From positions 1 through 14,455 of the forward strand of contig CALHBW010000506.1 in NCBI GenBank assembly GCA_937930625.1: a stretch of 14,455 bases of DNA, given 5' to 3'. The stretch's first letter is position 1. Each line of letters opens with the position of its first letter. The notes under the pieces were generated by a model that saw only the letters and a program-made list of their open reading frames with translations, did not search any database and had not been told where the DNA came from. The DNA comes from an uncultured Saprospiraceae bacterium (lineage in GTDB: Bacteria; Bacteroidota; Bacteroidia; Chitinophagales; Saprospiraceae). Below, one piece after another: positions 1 through 6,831 of this stretch. Both the position numbers and the translations under genes were made by a program.

Positions 1-1
1 G

Positions 2-1336
2 CTATGGCAACCTTCGTGGGCTTGTCCGAAGGACGGTTATTTTTATCCGCCGTCTTTATTTACGGATGTATCGCCGTCTTCTACGGTGGCACAAGTTGAA
101 ATATTTGGTCCGGTACTCGTGGCGATGAGTTTTAGAACACACAAAGAAGCCGTCAAATTGGCGAATAATACACGCTACGGTTTGGCAGCAAGTTTGTGGA
201 CAGAAAATATCAATCTTGCACTCGATATTGCCCCACAAATCAAAGCCGGAACGGTGTGGATTAATTGCACCAATGTTTTTGATGCAGCTTCGGGCTTCGG
301 TGGATACCGCGAATCCGGTTTTGGACGCGAAGGAGGAAAAGAAGGACTTTTTGAATATTTAAAACCTAAAATTGATAGTAAATTTTCCGATAAACCAATC
401 ACACACCCCAACCCTAAAGGGAGTCTTACGGCTGCCACAAAAAAAGCAAAAGCCGCTAAAAAATCGAATACGCCAAATGGTACACTTTCCGGGATTGACC
501 GTACTACAAAAATGTACATTGGTGGCAAACAAGCCCGACCCGATGGTGGTTATAGCACCGTCATAAAAGGCGCAGACGGGACAGCAATCGGTGAAGTTTC
601 GACGGGAAATAGAAAGGATATTAGAAATGCTGTTGAAGTTGCACAAAAAAGTGCTTCATGGCAAAACAAAACAGGACATTCCAAAGCGCAGGTCTTGTAT
701 TATTTGGCAGAAAATCTTGCGATTCGACAAGATGAATTTGCCAATCGTTTGGTACAAATGACGCAGCAAAGCAAAGCGGAAGCCCTCAAAGAAGTCGATA
801 TAGCCATTGACAGAATCTATACTTATGCGGCTCATGCCGACAAATATGATGGCAATGTTCATCATACCACACACAGAAACGTGACGCTCGCTATGCCCGA
901 ACCCGTTGGTCTTATCGCTATCGTTTGCCCTGATGAATCGCCTTTATTGGGCTTTATTTCTACGGTCATTCCGGCGATTACGATGGGCAATAATGTCATC
1001 GTGATTCCGTCTGAAACTGCGCCTTTTTCGGCAACCGATTTTTATCAAATACTGGACACTTCGGATGTTCCCGGTGGCACGGTAAACATCGTCACCGGAC
1101 CCAAAGAAGAACTCGCCAGCGTTCTCGCAAAACACGATAATGTAGATGCAGTTTGGTATTTTGGTACTAAAGAAGGTTCGAAAAATATCGAACTTTTATC
1201 GGCAGATAATATGAAACGAACTTGGGTCAATAACGGAAAATACAGAGATTGGACAGACAAAAAACAAGCGGAAGGCGAGACCTTCCTTCGACACGCTACC
1301 GAGATTAAAAATATTTGGATTCCGTATGGCGCATGA
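2..1336 (+). CDS. ALDH16-type double-domain aldehyde dehydrogenase, 3' part
   Basis: The gene is cut by the left window edge; its frame is open from base 2, giving 444 visible residues. The first part is the C-terminal end of an NAD(P)-dependent aldehyde dehydrogenase catalytic domain: an EIFGPVL motif, then GTVWIN, then the glycine-rich GFGGYRESGFGREGG segment. A Lys/Ala-rich linker follows, and from about visible residue 170 a second ALDH N-terminal (NAD-binding-like) domain begins. This second domain ends early, in a region rich in W and K, and has no catalytic GQxC cysteine. A complete domain fused to a partial, cysteine-less one is the ALDH16 arrangement. The catalytic cysteine of domain 1 lies outside the window. 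The usual role is oxidation of an aldehyde to an acid; the substrate is unknown. deoD follows 156 bp downstream, so a link to acetaldehyde from deoxyribose breakdown is plausible but inferred. Confidence 0.88.
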   Translation, partial: LWQPSWACPKDGYFYPPSLFTDVSPSSTVAQVEIFGPVLVAMSFRTHKEAVKLANNTRYGLAASLWTENINLALDIAPQIKAGTVWINCTNVFDAASGFGGYRESGFGREGGKEGLFEYLKPKIDSKFSDKPITHPNPKGSLTAATKKAKAAKKSNTPNGTLSGIDRTTKMYIGGKQARPDGGYSTVIKGADGTAIGEVSTGNRKDIRNAVEVAQKSASWQNKTGHSKAQVLYYLAENLAIRQDEFANRLVQMTQQSKAEALKEVDIAIDRIYTYAAHADKYDGNVHHTTHRNVTLAMPEPVGLIAIVCPDESPLLGFISTVIPAITMGNNVIVIPSETAPFSATDFYQILDTSDVPGGTVNIVTGPKEELASVLAKHDNVDAVWYFGTKEGSKNIELLSADNMKRTWVNNGKYRDWTDKKQAEGETFLRHATEIKNIWIPYGA

Positions 1337-1339
1337 TTA

Positions 1340-1370
1340 AGTTCAAGTTCAAGTATCAAGCACAAGTTCA
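1340..1370. repeat. Short word array AAGTTC/AAGTATC
   Basis: Just after the aldehyde dehydrogenase stop, the words AAGTTC, AAGTTC, AAGTATC, AAGCAC, AAGTTC follow each other with 6-7 base spacing. No coding or terminator function is evident. It is one of several such word arrays in the spacers of the left part of the window. Confidence 0.55.
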
Positions 1371-1442
1371 ATTTGTATGATGTTTAGGCAATATCCTTTT
1401 TAAATTTAAAAACTATTTCCAGTCAAGTTTATCAATGAAGAA

Positions 1443-1478
1443 ACTGCGGACAGCGGACTGATAAACTGCGGACTAAAA
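1443..1478. repeat. Heptamer array ACTGCGG-like
   Basis: Heptamers ACTGCGG, ACAGCGG, ACTGATA, then after one extra base ACTGCGG and ACTAAAA, lie directly upstream of deoD. The 11-mer AAACTGCGGAC occurs twice, at 1441 and 1463. The array ends 14 bases before the deoD start and may be in its leader. Confidence 0.55.
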
Positions 1479-1492
1479 CTAAAATAAAAAAA

Positions 1493-2194
1493 ATGGGAAG
1501 TATTCACATAGGAGCAGAAATAGGTGAGATAGCAGAAACAGTGCTATTACCGGGCGACCCGCTACGAGCTAAATTTGTTGCAGAAAATATGCTCACAGAT
1601 GCAGTCTGTTATAATAATGTCAGAGGAATGTTGGGTTATACAGGCTATTATAATGGCAAAAGGGTATCGGTACAAGGCTCCGGCATGGGTATGGGCAGTA
1701 CCGCGATTTATGTCAATGAATTGATTGAAACGTATAAAGTCAAAAACCTGATTCGGGTGGGAACTTGTGGTAGTATTCAGCCGGATATTGGTGTGGGTGA
1801 AGTGATTTTGTGCATGAGTGCCTCCGGTGATTCGGGCGCGAATAATGCTTATTTCGGGACGATGCACTTTGCAGCTACCGCAGATTTTGGTTTATTGTTA
1901 AAAGCCTATGAAGTTGCTAAAAAATTAAATATACCCACACATCAAGGCTCAATTTTTAGTACCAATACTTTCTATGACGATAATCCGAATCGTTGGGATA
2001 AATGGGAAACACACGGTATTTTGGGAGTAGAAATGGAATCGCAAATATTATTCACTCTTGCTAAAAGATTGGGTGTCAAAGCATTAACCATCCTCACTGT
2101 AAGTGACAATATCCGTACCGGTGTAGCGGCAAGTGCCAAAGAACGCGAACAATCTTATACCGATATGTTTAGGATTGCTTTTGAATTGGCTTAG
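1493..2194 (+). CDS. deoD: Purine-nucleoside phosphorylase (DeoD type)
   Basis: This 233-residue protein is close to the usual 235-240 residues of bacterial DeoD, a cytosolic hexameric enzyme that splits purine (deoxy)ribonucleosides with phosphate into base and (deoxy)ribose-1-phosphate. Visible features: His5 near the N-terminus; the phosphate-binding GDPLRAK at 21-27; NNVRG with Arg44; IRVGTCGS with Arg88; the sugar-binding VEMES at 179-183; and TVSDNIRT with the catalytic Asp205, followed by an Arg in KERE. The ATG at 1493 is chosen because family homology starts immediately (HIGAEIG). There is no Shine-Dalgarno sequence, only an A-run before the start. It is probably not tightly coupled to the aldehyde dehydrogenase (156-bp spacer), but the SIMPL-domain gene begins 17 bp after its stop and may be co-transcribed. 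Confidence 0.96.
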   Translation: MGSIHIGAEIGEIAETVLLPGDPLRAKFVAENMLTDAVCYNNVRGMLGYTGYYNGKRVSVQGSGMGMGSTAIYVNELIETYKVKNLIRVGTCGSIQPDIGVGEVILCMSASGDSGANNAYFGTMHFAATADFGLLLKAYEVAKKLNIPTHQGSIFSTNTFYDDNPNRWDKWETHGILGVEMESQILFTLAKRLGVKALTILTVSDNIRTGVAASAKEREQSYTDMFRIAFELA

Positions 2195-2210
2195 GAACGC
2201 GGCAGAAATT

Positions 2211-2915
2211 ATGAAAAATATTCTCGTATCATTTGCAGTCTTGCTGATGCTGGCAGGACAAACATTCGCTCAGGAAAACAAAACCATCACCGTTTCGGGC
2301 AAGTCCACGCTACAACTTTCTCCCAATGAAATTATCTTGGCAATTACTTTCAATGAGTATTGGACAGACATGAACTTTACTGAAAGAATCCTCTTAGAGG
2401 ATATTGAAAAAAAACTGATAAACGCCTTGCGCGAGGCGAAAGTCAAGGAAAAGAATATCACACATTCGGAGGTGACTTTACTTAGGGAGTATGATAGAAC
2501 GCTACGTCGTTATCACAATCATCACCTCAGTAAAACCTTGAGTGTTTGCGTCAATTCTGCGGAAGAAATTGCGACGGTCATTAAGACTTTACGGCAGAGA
2601 GCCTTATTTGGAAAGGCAATTTCCGGTTTTCGTATTAGCGACTTGCGCCATACTGAAGTCGAGCAATACAAACAACAAGTAAAAACAGAAGCCATTCAAA
2701 ATGCCAGAGCGAATGGCAAACTTATCGTAGAGGCTTTAGGCAAAAAATTGGGTGATGTGCTGACCATCAAAGAAGTCAAAGCAGTCAATAATTGGCGCAA
2801 TAATGACAATGGCACGAGTTTTTACTCCACAGCCAATGCCTCAAGGTCAAGCGAGAGTGGTATATCGCCCATCACCATTACTTACGAATTAGAAGCAGTC
2901 TTTGAAATTGAGTGA
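2211..2915 (+). CDS. Secreted SIMPL (DUF541) domain protein
   Basis: The 234-residue product begins with a signal peptide: Lys2, a hydrophobic stretch from about 4 to 16, and probable cleavage after TFA at residue 20. The mature part opens with ITVSGKS and shows the alternating polar/hydrophobic strands and TITYELEAVFEI-like ending of the SIMPL/DUF541 family, usually periplasmic or outer-membrane-associated proteins of unclear role. The frame is open upstream into deoD, but the ATG at 2211 is taken because it starts the signal peptide and lies 17 bp after the deoD stop. This spacing suggests co-transcription. Function beyond the domain name is unknown. Confidence 0.85.
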   Translation: MKNILVSFAVLLMLAGQTFAQENKTITVSGKSTLQLSPNEIILAITFNEYWTDMNFTERILLEDIEKKLINALREAKVKEKNITHSEVTLLREYDRTLRRYHNHHLSKTLSVCVNSAEEIATVIKTLRQRALFGKAISGFRISDLRHTEVEQYKQQVKTEAIQNARANGKLIVEALGKKLGDVLTIKEVKAVNNWRNNDNGTSFYSTANASRSSESGISPITITYELEAVFEIE

Positions 2916-2923
2916 GAAAATCT

Positions 2924-2988
2924 CAAGCACCAAATTGCAAGATAGTATTTTGTTATTTGGAATTTGGTGCTTGGTGCTTGGATTTTTT
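2924..2988. terminator. Hairpin between convergent SIMPL and dinB-family genes
   Basis: Perfect 13-bp arms, CAAGCACCAAATT at 2924-2936 and its complement at 2961-2973, enclose a 24-base loop. On the + strand T6 follows at 2983-2988; on the - strand a shorter T-rich stretch follows. It lies between two convergent genes, so a bidirectional terminator is likely. The large loop and the overlap with a heptamer array are unusual. Confidence 0.55.
2950..2984. repeat. Five phased TTGNNNN heptamers
   Basis: Five consecutive heptamers of form TTGNNNN (TTGTTAT, TTGGAAT, TTGGTGC, TTGGTGC, TTGGATT) run without a break. They include the right arm of the hairpin between the convergent genes. Confidence 0.65.
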
Positions 2989-2991
2989 GCA

Positions 2992-3522
2992 CTACATAGC
3001 AGCCTTAATACGCTCAATCTGCTTCAAATGCCGATTAAAATGTAAGCGGAAAAAGCCCAACATTTGCCCAATAGTCATGCGTCCGACGAGCAGATGTTTG
3101 TAAGCGGCTTTGTTGAGGTCAGTTTCGCCAAATCGTTCCAATTGCTCGGCAGTACCACGACGGATTTTGTCCCAGCCTTCGCGCGTAGCCGCATAGGTTG
3201 TGCGCTCAAATGTAGGCATCACCATTGGCGGTGCGGGTACAGCGTTGTCACCTCGCATATAATCCGTGAGTTGTTGAAAACGAGCATCGGCTTTGGCATC
3301 TATTTCAGAAATATCCGCCAAACCATTCGTGAGCTTTTTCTGCACATACAAATTGGAGCCGCCTTCTGCCATCATCAGGTGATTCATCACTTCAAGGATA
3401 GACCATTCATCCGCCGAAGGTTTGAAATTGAGTTGGTCTTCGCTATATTGTTCGAGGTCTTTGAAAAGCTGCTCGCGGCTCGCTTCTATCTCGTTAAAAT
3501 CATTTTGTAGTGTGGCAACCAT
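2992..3522 (-). CDS. DinB-family (DinB/YfiT-like) putative metal-binding protein
   Basis: The product is 176 residues from the ATG at 3522. An upstream in-frame start would add 27 residues, but these are basic and unlike the family, and the DinB fold starts with VATLQNDF. The four-helix-bundle pattern is visible: an N-terminal helix, the typical WSILEVMNHL segment with His48, and a C-terminal helix with LHFNRHLKQIERI containing His161 and His165. These three histidines are the usual DinB/YfiT metal ligands. Members are cytosolic; many use bacillithiol or mycothiol as thiol cofactor, others are uncharacterised. A link with recA next door is not implied: despite the name, DinB-fold proteins are not DNA polymerases. 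The exact reaction is unknown. Confidence 0.85.
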   Translation of the reverse strand: MVATLQNDFNEIEASREQLFKDLEQYSEDQLNFKPSADEWSILEVMNHLMMAEGGSNLYVQKKLTNGLADISEIDAKADARFQQLTDYMRGDNAVPAPPMVMPTFERTTYAATREGWDKIRRGTAEQLERFGETDLNKAAYKHLLVGRMTIGQMLGFFRLHFNRHLKQIERIKAAM

Positions 3523-3581
3523 CTTTCTAATTTTTGATTTGTGTGATTTTTGGTTGAATTTTGCTTCGCAAATTAAAACAC

Positions 3582-3589
3582 CAAATTTA
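3582..3589 (-). promoter_or_regulatory. Possible -7 box for the DinB-family gene
   Basis: On the - strand TAAATTTG matches the Bacteroidota -7 consensus TAnnTTTG, about 60 bases upstream of the ATG at 3522. No good TTG is found at the right distance for a -33 box, so the call is weak. Confidence 0.3.
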
Positions 3590-3620
3590 ATAAATACTTT
3601 CAACTTAGACTAAAGATTGT

Positions 3621-3770
3621 CATTGTTGAATTGCTTCATTGTTTCATTGTTTCATGGTTTCATTGTTTCATTGTTTCATGGTTTCATTGTTTCATTGTTG
3701 AATTGTTTCATTGTTATTACGAGAACAATGAAACCATGAAACAATGAAACCATGAAACCATCAAACAATA
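3621..3770. repeat. Octamer array folding into a long imperfect hairpin
   Basis: Twelve octamer units of the type CATTGTTT (variants CATGGTTT, CATTGTTG, AATTGTTT) run from 3621 to 3716. After an 8-base loop, six units of the complementary form (AAACAATG, AAACCATG) run to 3770. The innermost 7 bp pair perfectly (3709-3715 with 3724-3730); further out pairing continues with mismatches and G-U pairs. The array fills the spacer between the recA terminator and the DinB-family gene. It is not a CRISPR, since there are no spacers and the unit is only 8 bp. Confidence 0.85.
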
Positions 3771-3791
3771 TTAATACGTTGGGAAAGAGAC

Positions 3792-3832
3792 AAAAATAAA
3801 AAACTGCAAGACGAAAGAACGCCTTGCAGTTT
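3792..3832 (-). terminator. recA intrinsic terminator
   Basis: Reading on the - strand, a perfect 10-bp stem (AAACTGCAAG with CTTGCAGTTT) and a 12-base loop are followed directly by a T-rich run over 3792-3800. It lies about 60 bases after the recA stop. Confidence 0.85.
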
Positions 3833-3862
3833 AATATTATTCGAAACGAGTCAAAAAAACTC

Positions 3863-3883
3863 GTAACCCGTAACCCGAATTAC
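3863..3883. repeat. Heptamer words GTAACCC just after recA
   Basis: GTAACCC occurs twice in tandem, followed by GAATTAC in the same 7-base phase, in the 3' untranslated region of recA. A small hairpin, ACGAGT/ACTCGT at 3846-3864, abuts it. Confidence 0.45.
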
Positions 3884-3893
3884 GCAGTTTCTT

Positions 3894-4958
3894 TTACACC
3901 ATTTTTAGCTGCTTTTTTTCTTTTTCCTCTTTTTTAGCGTCCTCTACTTCTTCCTGATTTTCGAGTAGTTTCGCTTTTACTTTTGCTTCGATTTCGGCAG
4001 CTACTTCAGGATTATCGATAAGGAAATTCTTGGCAGATTCGCGTCCTTGTGCGATTTTTGAGCCGCCATAGCTGTACCATGCACCGCTTTTTCCGACAAT
4101 ATCCAAATCAACACCAATGTCGATGGTTTCGCCACTACGCGAAATACCTTGTCCGTACATAATGTCAAATTCGGCGATTCGGAAAGGTGAGGCGAGTTTG
4201 TTTTTGACGACTTTCACTTTGACGTGATTACCGACAACATTGCCTTCTTTATCCTTCAATGCAGCACCGGAGCGACGAATATCCAAACGCACAGAAGCGT
4301 AGAATTTCAAGGCATTACCACCTGTTGTCGTCTCGGGATTACCGAACATCACACCGATTTTCTCACGTAATTGATTGATGAAAATACAGCAACAATTGGT
4401 CTTATTAATCGCGCTGGTGAGTTTACGCATGGCTTGTGACATGAGACGGGCTTGGAGTCCCATCTTCGAGTCACCCATTTCGCCTTCTATCTCACTACGA
4501 GGCACAAGTGCTGCTACCGAGTCAATGACGATAATATCAATCGCACCCGAACGGATAAGATTTTCAGTGATTTCGAGTGCTTGCTCTCCGTCGTCGGGTT
4601 GTGCGATGAGCAGATTAGTTGTATCAACGCCCAAACTTTCGGCATAAAAACGGTCAAAAGCGTGCTCGGCATCAATAAATGCAGCGATACCGCCCAATTT
4701 TTGTGCTTCTGCGATGGCGTGAATGGCAAGTGTCGTTTTACCCGAAGATTCCGGTCCGTAAATCTCGACCACACGACCGCGTGGCAGACCGCCCGTACCG
4801 AGCGCAATATCTAAACCGAGTGACCCCGTCGAAATGACCGGTACACGGATGACTTGCTTGTCGCCAAGCATCATAACTGTACCTTTACCATAAGTTTTTT
4901 CCAAGCGGTCTATAGTGAGTTGTAGCGCCTTCTTTTTGGCTTCTAATTCTTGAGACAT
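3894..4958 (-). CDS. recA: Recombinase A
   Basis: This 354-residue RecA is full length. It forms ATP-dependent filaments on single-stranded DNA, performs strand exchange and triggers SOS repressor self-cleavage. Visible motifs: the Walker A GPESSGKTT at 68-76, the catalytic Glu98 in DAEHA, the Walker B IIVIDS at 142-147, the L1 region around EGEMGDS (158-164), the L2 loop with GNPETTTGGNALKF near 206-219, and the C-terminal KSGAWYSY-type domain. The C-terminal tail is rich in Lys and Glu rather than purely acidic as in E. coli. The ATG at 4958 precedes the standard N-terminal helix. Transcription probably starts near 5068 from a Bacteroidota-type promoter and ends at the hairpin at 3792-3832. 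No neighbouring recX is seen, and no clear LexA box was recognised. Confidence 0.98.
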   Translation of the reverse strand: MSQELEAKKKALQLTIDRLEKTYGKGTVMMLGDKQVIRVPVISTGSLGLDIALGTGGLPRGRVVEIYGPESSGKTTLAIHAIAEAQKLGGIAAFIDAEHAFDRFYAESLGVDTTNLLIAQPDDGEQALEITENLIRSGAIDIIVIDSVAALVPRSEIEGEMGDSKMGLQARLMSQAMRKLTSAINKTNCCCIFINQLREKIGVMFGNPETTTGGNALKFYASVRLDIRRSGAALKDKEGNVVGNHVKVKVVKNKLASPFRIAEFDIMYGQGISRSGETIDIGVDLDIVGKSGAWYSYGGSKIAQGRESAKNFLIDNPEVAAEIEAKVKAKLLENQEEVEDAKKEEKEKKQLKMV

Positions 4959-4976
4959 ATGCGAGTTTTACATTTT

Positions 4977-5053
4977 GAGAAGTCAGAAATTAATGTTTTA
5001 CAGACAGAAGTCAGTTATTTAGAATAACTGACATTAGACTTCTCATTTACAGA
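4977..5053 (-). promoter_or_regulatory. Structured, heptamer-phased leader of recA
   Basis: The predicted recA leader contains a perfect 10-bp hairpin, GTCAGTTATT/AATAACTGAC with a 3-base loop (5010-5032). Around it, a flanking stem pairs GAGAAGTC (4977-4984) with GACTTCTC (5037-5044). TAATG (4991-4995) can also pair with CATTA (5032-5036), the C overlapping the hairpin end. Read in 7-base steps from 4977 the sequence is a run of related words (CAGAAAT, TTACAGA, CAGAAGT, CAGTTAT), and TTACAGA recurs in phase at 4998 and 5047. It ends 18 bases before the start codon, so it could affect translation, but no known riboswitch family is recognised. Confidence 0.5.
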
Positions 5054-5074
5054 AATTTAAATTAAATGATGACA

Positions 5075-5105
5075 CAAAGATAACTTATTTGCGTTAATAA
5101 AACAA
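5075..5105 (-). promoter_or_regulatory. recA promoter (TTG-N20-TATCTTTG)
   Basis: On the - strand, TATCTTTG (5075-5082) fits the Bacteroidota -7 consensus TAnnTTTG, and TTG (5103-5105) lies exactly 20 bases upstream as a -33 element. The start of transcription would be near 5068, giving a leader of about 110 bases. Confidence 0.6.
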
Positions 5106-5185
5106 GGAATTTGAAAGAAAAATGAACATTTTGTTTCAAAAATACTCTTTTTATTTGATTTTTGATAGAAAAATAAGAAAAAACT

Positions 5186-6727
5186 CTATTTCTTCGTTAA
5201 AAAATATTTCTCCAAATACGCTTTCCATGCTTCCGCATCAAATTTATCAGAAAGATAAGCAATATAAGTATCCGGTCGAATTAAAATAAATAACTCCGAA
5301 CGTACACCCAACTTTTGCCACGCTTCCGTAAGTGATTGCTCTACAATTTGGATGGAAAAAGGAAAAGTATCTTGTATTATTTTCGTGGTATTCGCGTTCA
5401 TTTTTTCATTGGAAATATGTAGTACGTGAAATGTAGGCGCACTGAATTTTGTATAAAATTTTGGCTCTACATAAGGCAGTCGTTGTCCTGCTTTAAAGCT
5501 CAATTTTTGTCGCGAATCATTCCGGGAGAGCGAACTGTCGGCATAGTCGTAAGTAGTTTGTGAAAAAACCTTAAACATGCGCGGACGTATTCCTTTGAAT
5601 GAAAATAATTGCTTCATAATATTCAGCATCACATATTTTCGGAATCGGGAAATAAACCAACCATCACCCGACATAAATGTAAATCCTCTATCTGTGAATC
5701 CCAACAACCACTTGGCAAAAGGAAGGCGTTCTTCATTATAGGTATTCAGCAGGTCGGCTTTGGCGTAGCCTTTGAGGTGATAGGCGAGTTTCCATGCGAG
5801 GTTGTGAGCGTCTTGCAAGCCCGTATTCATGCCCTGCCCACCCGCCGGACTGTGGATGTGCGCGCTATCGCCCGCGAGATGTACGCGCCCTTTCGTGAAG
5901 CTATCCACACAGCGATGATGCAGCTTGTAAATAGAAAACCAATTGACTGCTTCATACTTCAATTCCATGCGACTGGCGTGGCTAACTTCTGCCTTGATGT
6001 CCTCAAAAGTAATGTCGTCTCTATCGGCAAATTGCTTGAGCAAAGTACCGACGATACGAAAATTACGCGTACCTTCCATCGGAAAAATTGCTGTAAATGT
6101 CTCGTCCGAAGGCGCAAGCATAAGTGCGTTGTGGTCAAAATCATTGCTGAGTTTGACATCGGCGACATAAAATTTATTTTCATACGTACCGCCTTCAAAT
6201 GTAAAATCTTTCTGATGCCGTACCGGACTTCGTGCGCCATCGCAACCGATGACATATTTCGCACGAATGGTTTCCGTGCCGGATTCGGTTTGGACTATTG
6301 CTTCGATAAAATCAGCCTGTTCGGTCAGTTCGACGAAGGAGGTATTCCACATCACGTCTTTGCCTTGTGCAAGGAGGTTTTCGTGGAGAATGGTTTCGTT
6401 TTTATTTTGTTCAAAAACGACCATCATATACGGAAAGTCGGACAAGCCTTCGCCGATATTATCAAACCTTATACTTGCCTTATTTTTTCCATTAGAAAAG
6501 AGATGAAAACCCTTGATTTTGACCGCGCGTTGGAGTATCTCCTCCGCAAGTCCCAATTGCTGATAGAGTTCCATGCTTCGCGCAGACACCGCCAAAGCTC
6601 TGGATTCTATGGTCGGCTTGCTTTTAGTATCAATTATCAGGAAATCTATACCAAAGCGTTGGAGTTGGTTGGCAGCCATGAAGCCTGTGGGTCCTGCGCC
6701 TACGATGAGTACGTCTGTTGATTTCAT
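5186..6727 (-). CDS. FAD-dependent monooxygenase (PheA/TfdB, FAD_binding_3 type)
   Basis: This 513-residue protein belongs to the class A flavoprotein hydroxylases. The N-terminus has the Rossmann GxGxxG motif in VLIVGAGPTG (residues 6-15), the middle has the DG motif in GCDGARSPVR (161-170), and the second FAD motif is AGDSAHIHSPAGGQGMNTG near 285-303. The C-terminal part has the thioredoxin-like tail typical of the phenol-hydroxylase subgroup, with LIRPDTYIA near its end. Such enzymes use NAD(P)H and O2 to hydroxylate aromatic or polyketide-like compounds; the substrate cannot be read from sequence. The ATG at 6727 is chosen over a TTG at 6742 because the family starts right before the GxGxxG motif. 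It stands alone, diverging from the ATPase gene at 6831 with about 100 bp between them, and may share control through the inverted repeats there. Confidence 0.9.
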   Translation of the reverse strand: MKSTDVLIVGAGPTGFMAANQLQRFGIDFLIIDTKSKPTIESRALAVSARSMELYQQLGLAEEILQRAVKIKGFHLFSNGKNKASIRFDNIGEGLSDFPYMMVVFEQNKNETILHENLLAQGKDVMWNTSFVELTEQADFIEAIVQTESGTETIRAKYVIGCDGARSPVRHQKDFTFEGGTYENKFYVADVKLSNDFDHNALMLAPSDETFTAIFPMEGTRNFRIVGTLLKQFADRDDITFEDIKAEVSHASRMELKYEAVNWFSIYKLHHRCVDSFTKGRVHLAGDSAHIHSPAGGQGMNTGLQDAHNLAWKLAYHLKGYAKADLLNTYNEERLPFAKWLLGFTDRGFTFMSGDGWFISRFRKYVMLNIMKQLFSFKGIRPRMFKVFSQTTYDYADSSLSRNDSRQKLSFKAGQRLPYVEPKFYTKFSAPTFHVLHISNEKMNANTTKIIQDTFPFSIQIVEQSLTEAWQKLGVRSELFILIRPDTYIAYLSDKFDAEAWKAYLEKYFLTKK

Positions 6728-6777
6728 AGTGTAAAAAAACAAATAAAGAAGAAAATAAGTAATTTTCAGTCCTAAAA

Positions 6778-6801
6778 CTTGACAAAATAAATTTTGTTAA
6801 G
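6778..6801. promoter_or_regulatory. Inverted repeat 1 over the -33 region (possible operator)
   Basis: CTTGACAAAAT and ATTTTGTTAAG form an 11-bp inverted repeat with one G/T mismatch and a 2-base centre. It covers the -33 element of the ATPase promoter. Its half-site TTGACAA recurs in the second inverted repeat, which suggests one dimeric repressor binding twice. Confidence 0.5.
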
Positions 6802-6809
6802 TATTTTTG
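6779..6809 (+). promoter_or_regulatory. Promoter of the ATPase gene (TTG-N20-TATTTTTG)
   Basis: TTG at 6779-6781 and TATTTTTG at 6802-6809, 20 bases apart, match the Bacteroidota sigma-factor consensus. Transcription would begin close to 6816, leaving a leader of only about 15 bases before the ATG at 6831. Confidence 0.55.
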
Positions 6810-6831
6810 ACAAAAAATTAATTGTCAAAAA
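6804..6831. promoter_or_regulatory. Inverted repeat 2 over the -7 box and start codon
   Basis: TTTTTGACAA (6804-6813) and TTGTCAAAAA (6822-6831) are perfect 10-bp complements separated by 8 bases. They cover the -7 box, the predicted transcription start and the first base of the ATG. Its centre is 28 bp from the centre of repeat 1. Confidence 0.55.

Noticed and set aside
3064..3510. A 148-codon + strand frame
   Set aside because: It is antisense to the DinB-family gene, whose protein pattern is convincing.
3621..3770. CRISPR array
   Set aside because: Units are 8 bp, directly abutting, without spacers, and no cas genes are nearby.
5609..6721. A 370-codon open frame on the + strand opposite the monooxygenase
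   Set aside because: It is fully antisense to a well-supported flavoprotein gene and its translation is rich in Cys, His and Ile without any recognisable domain.
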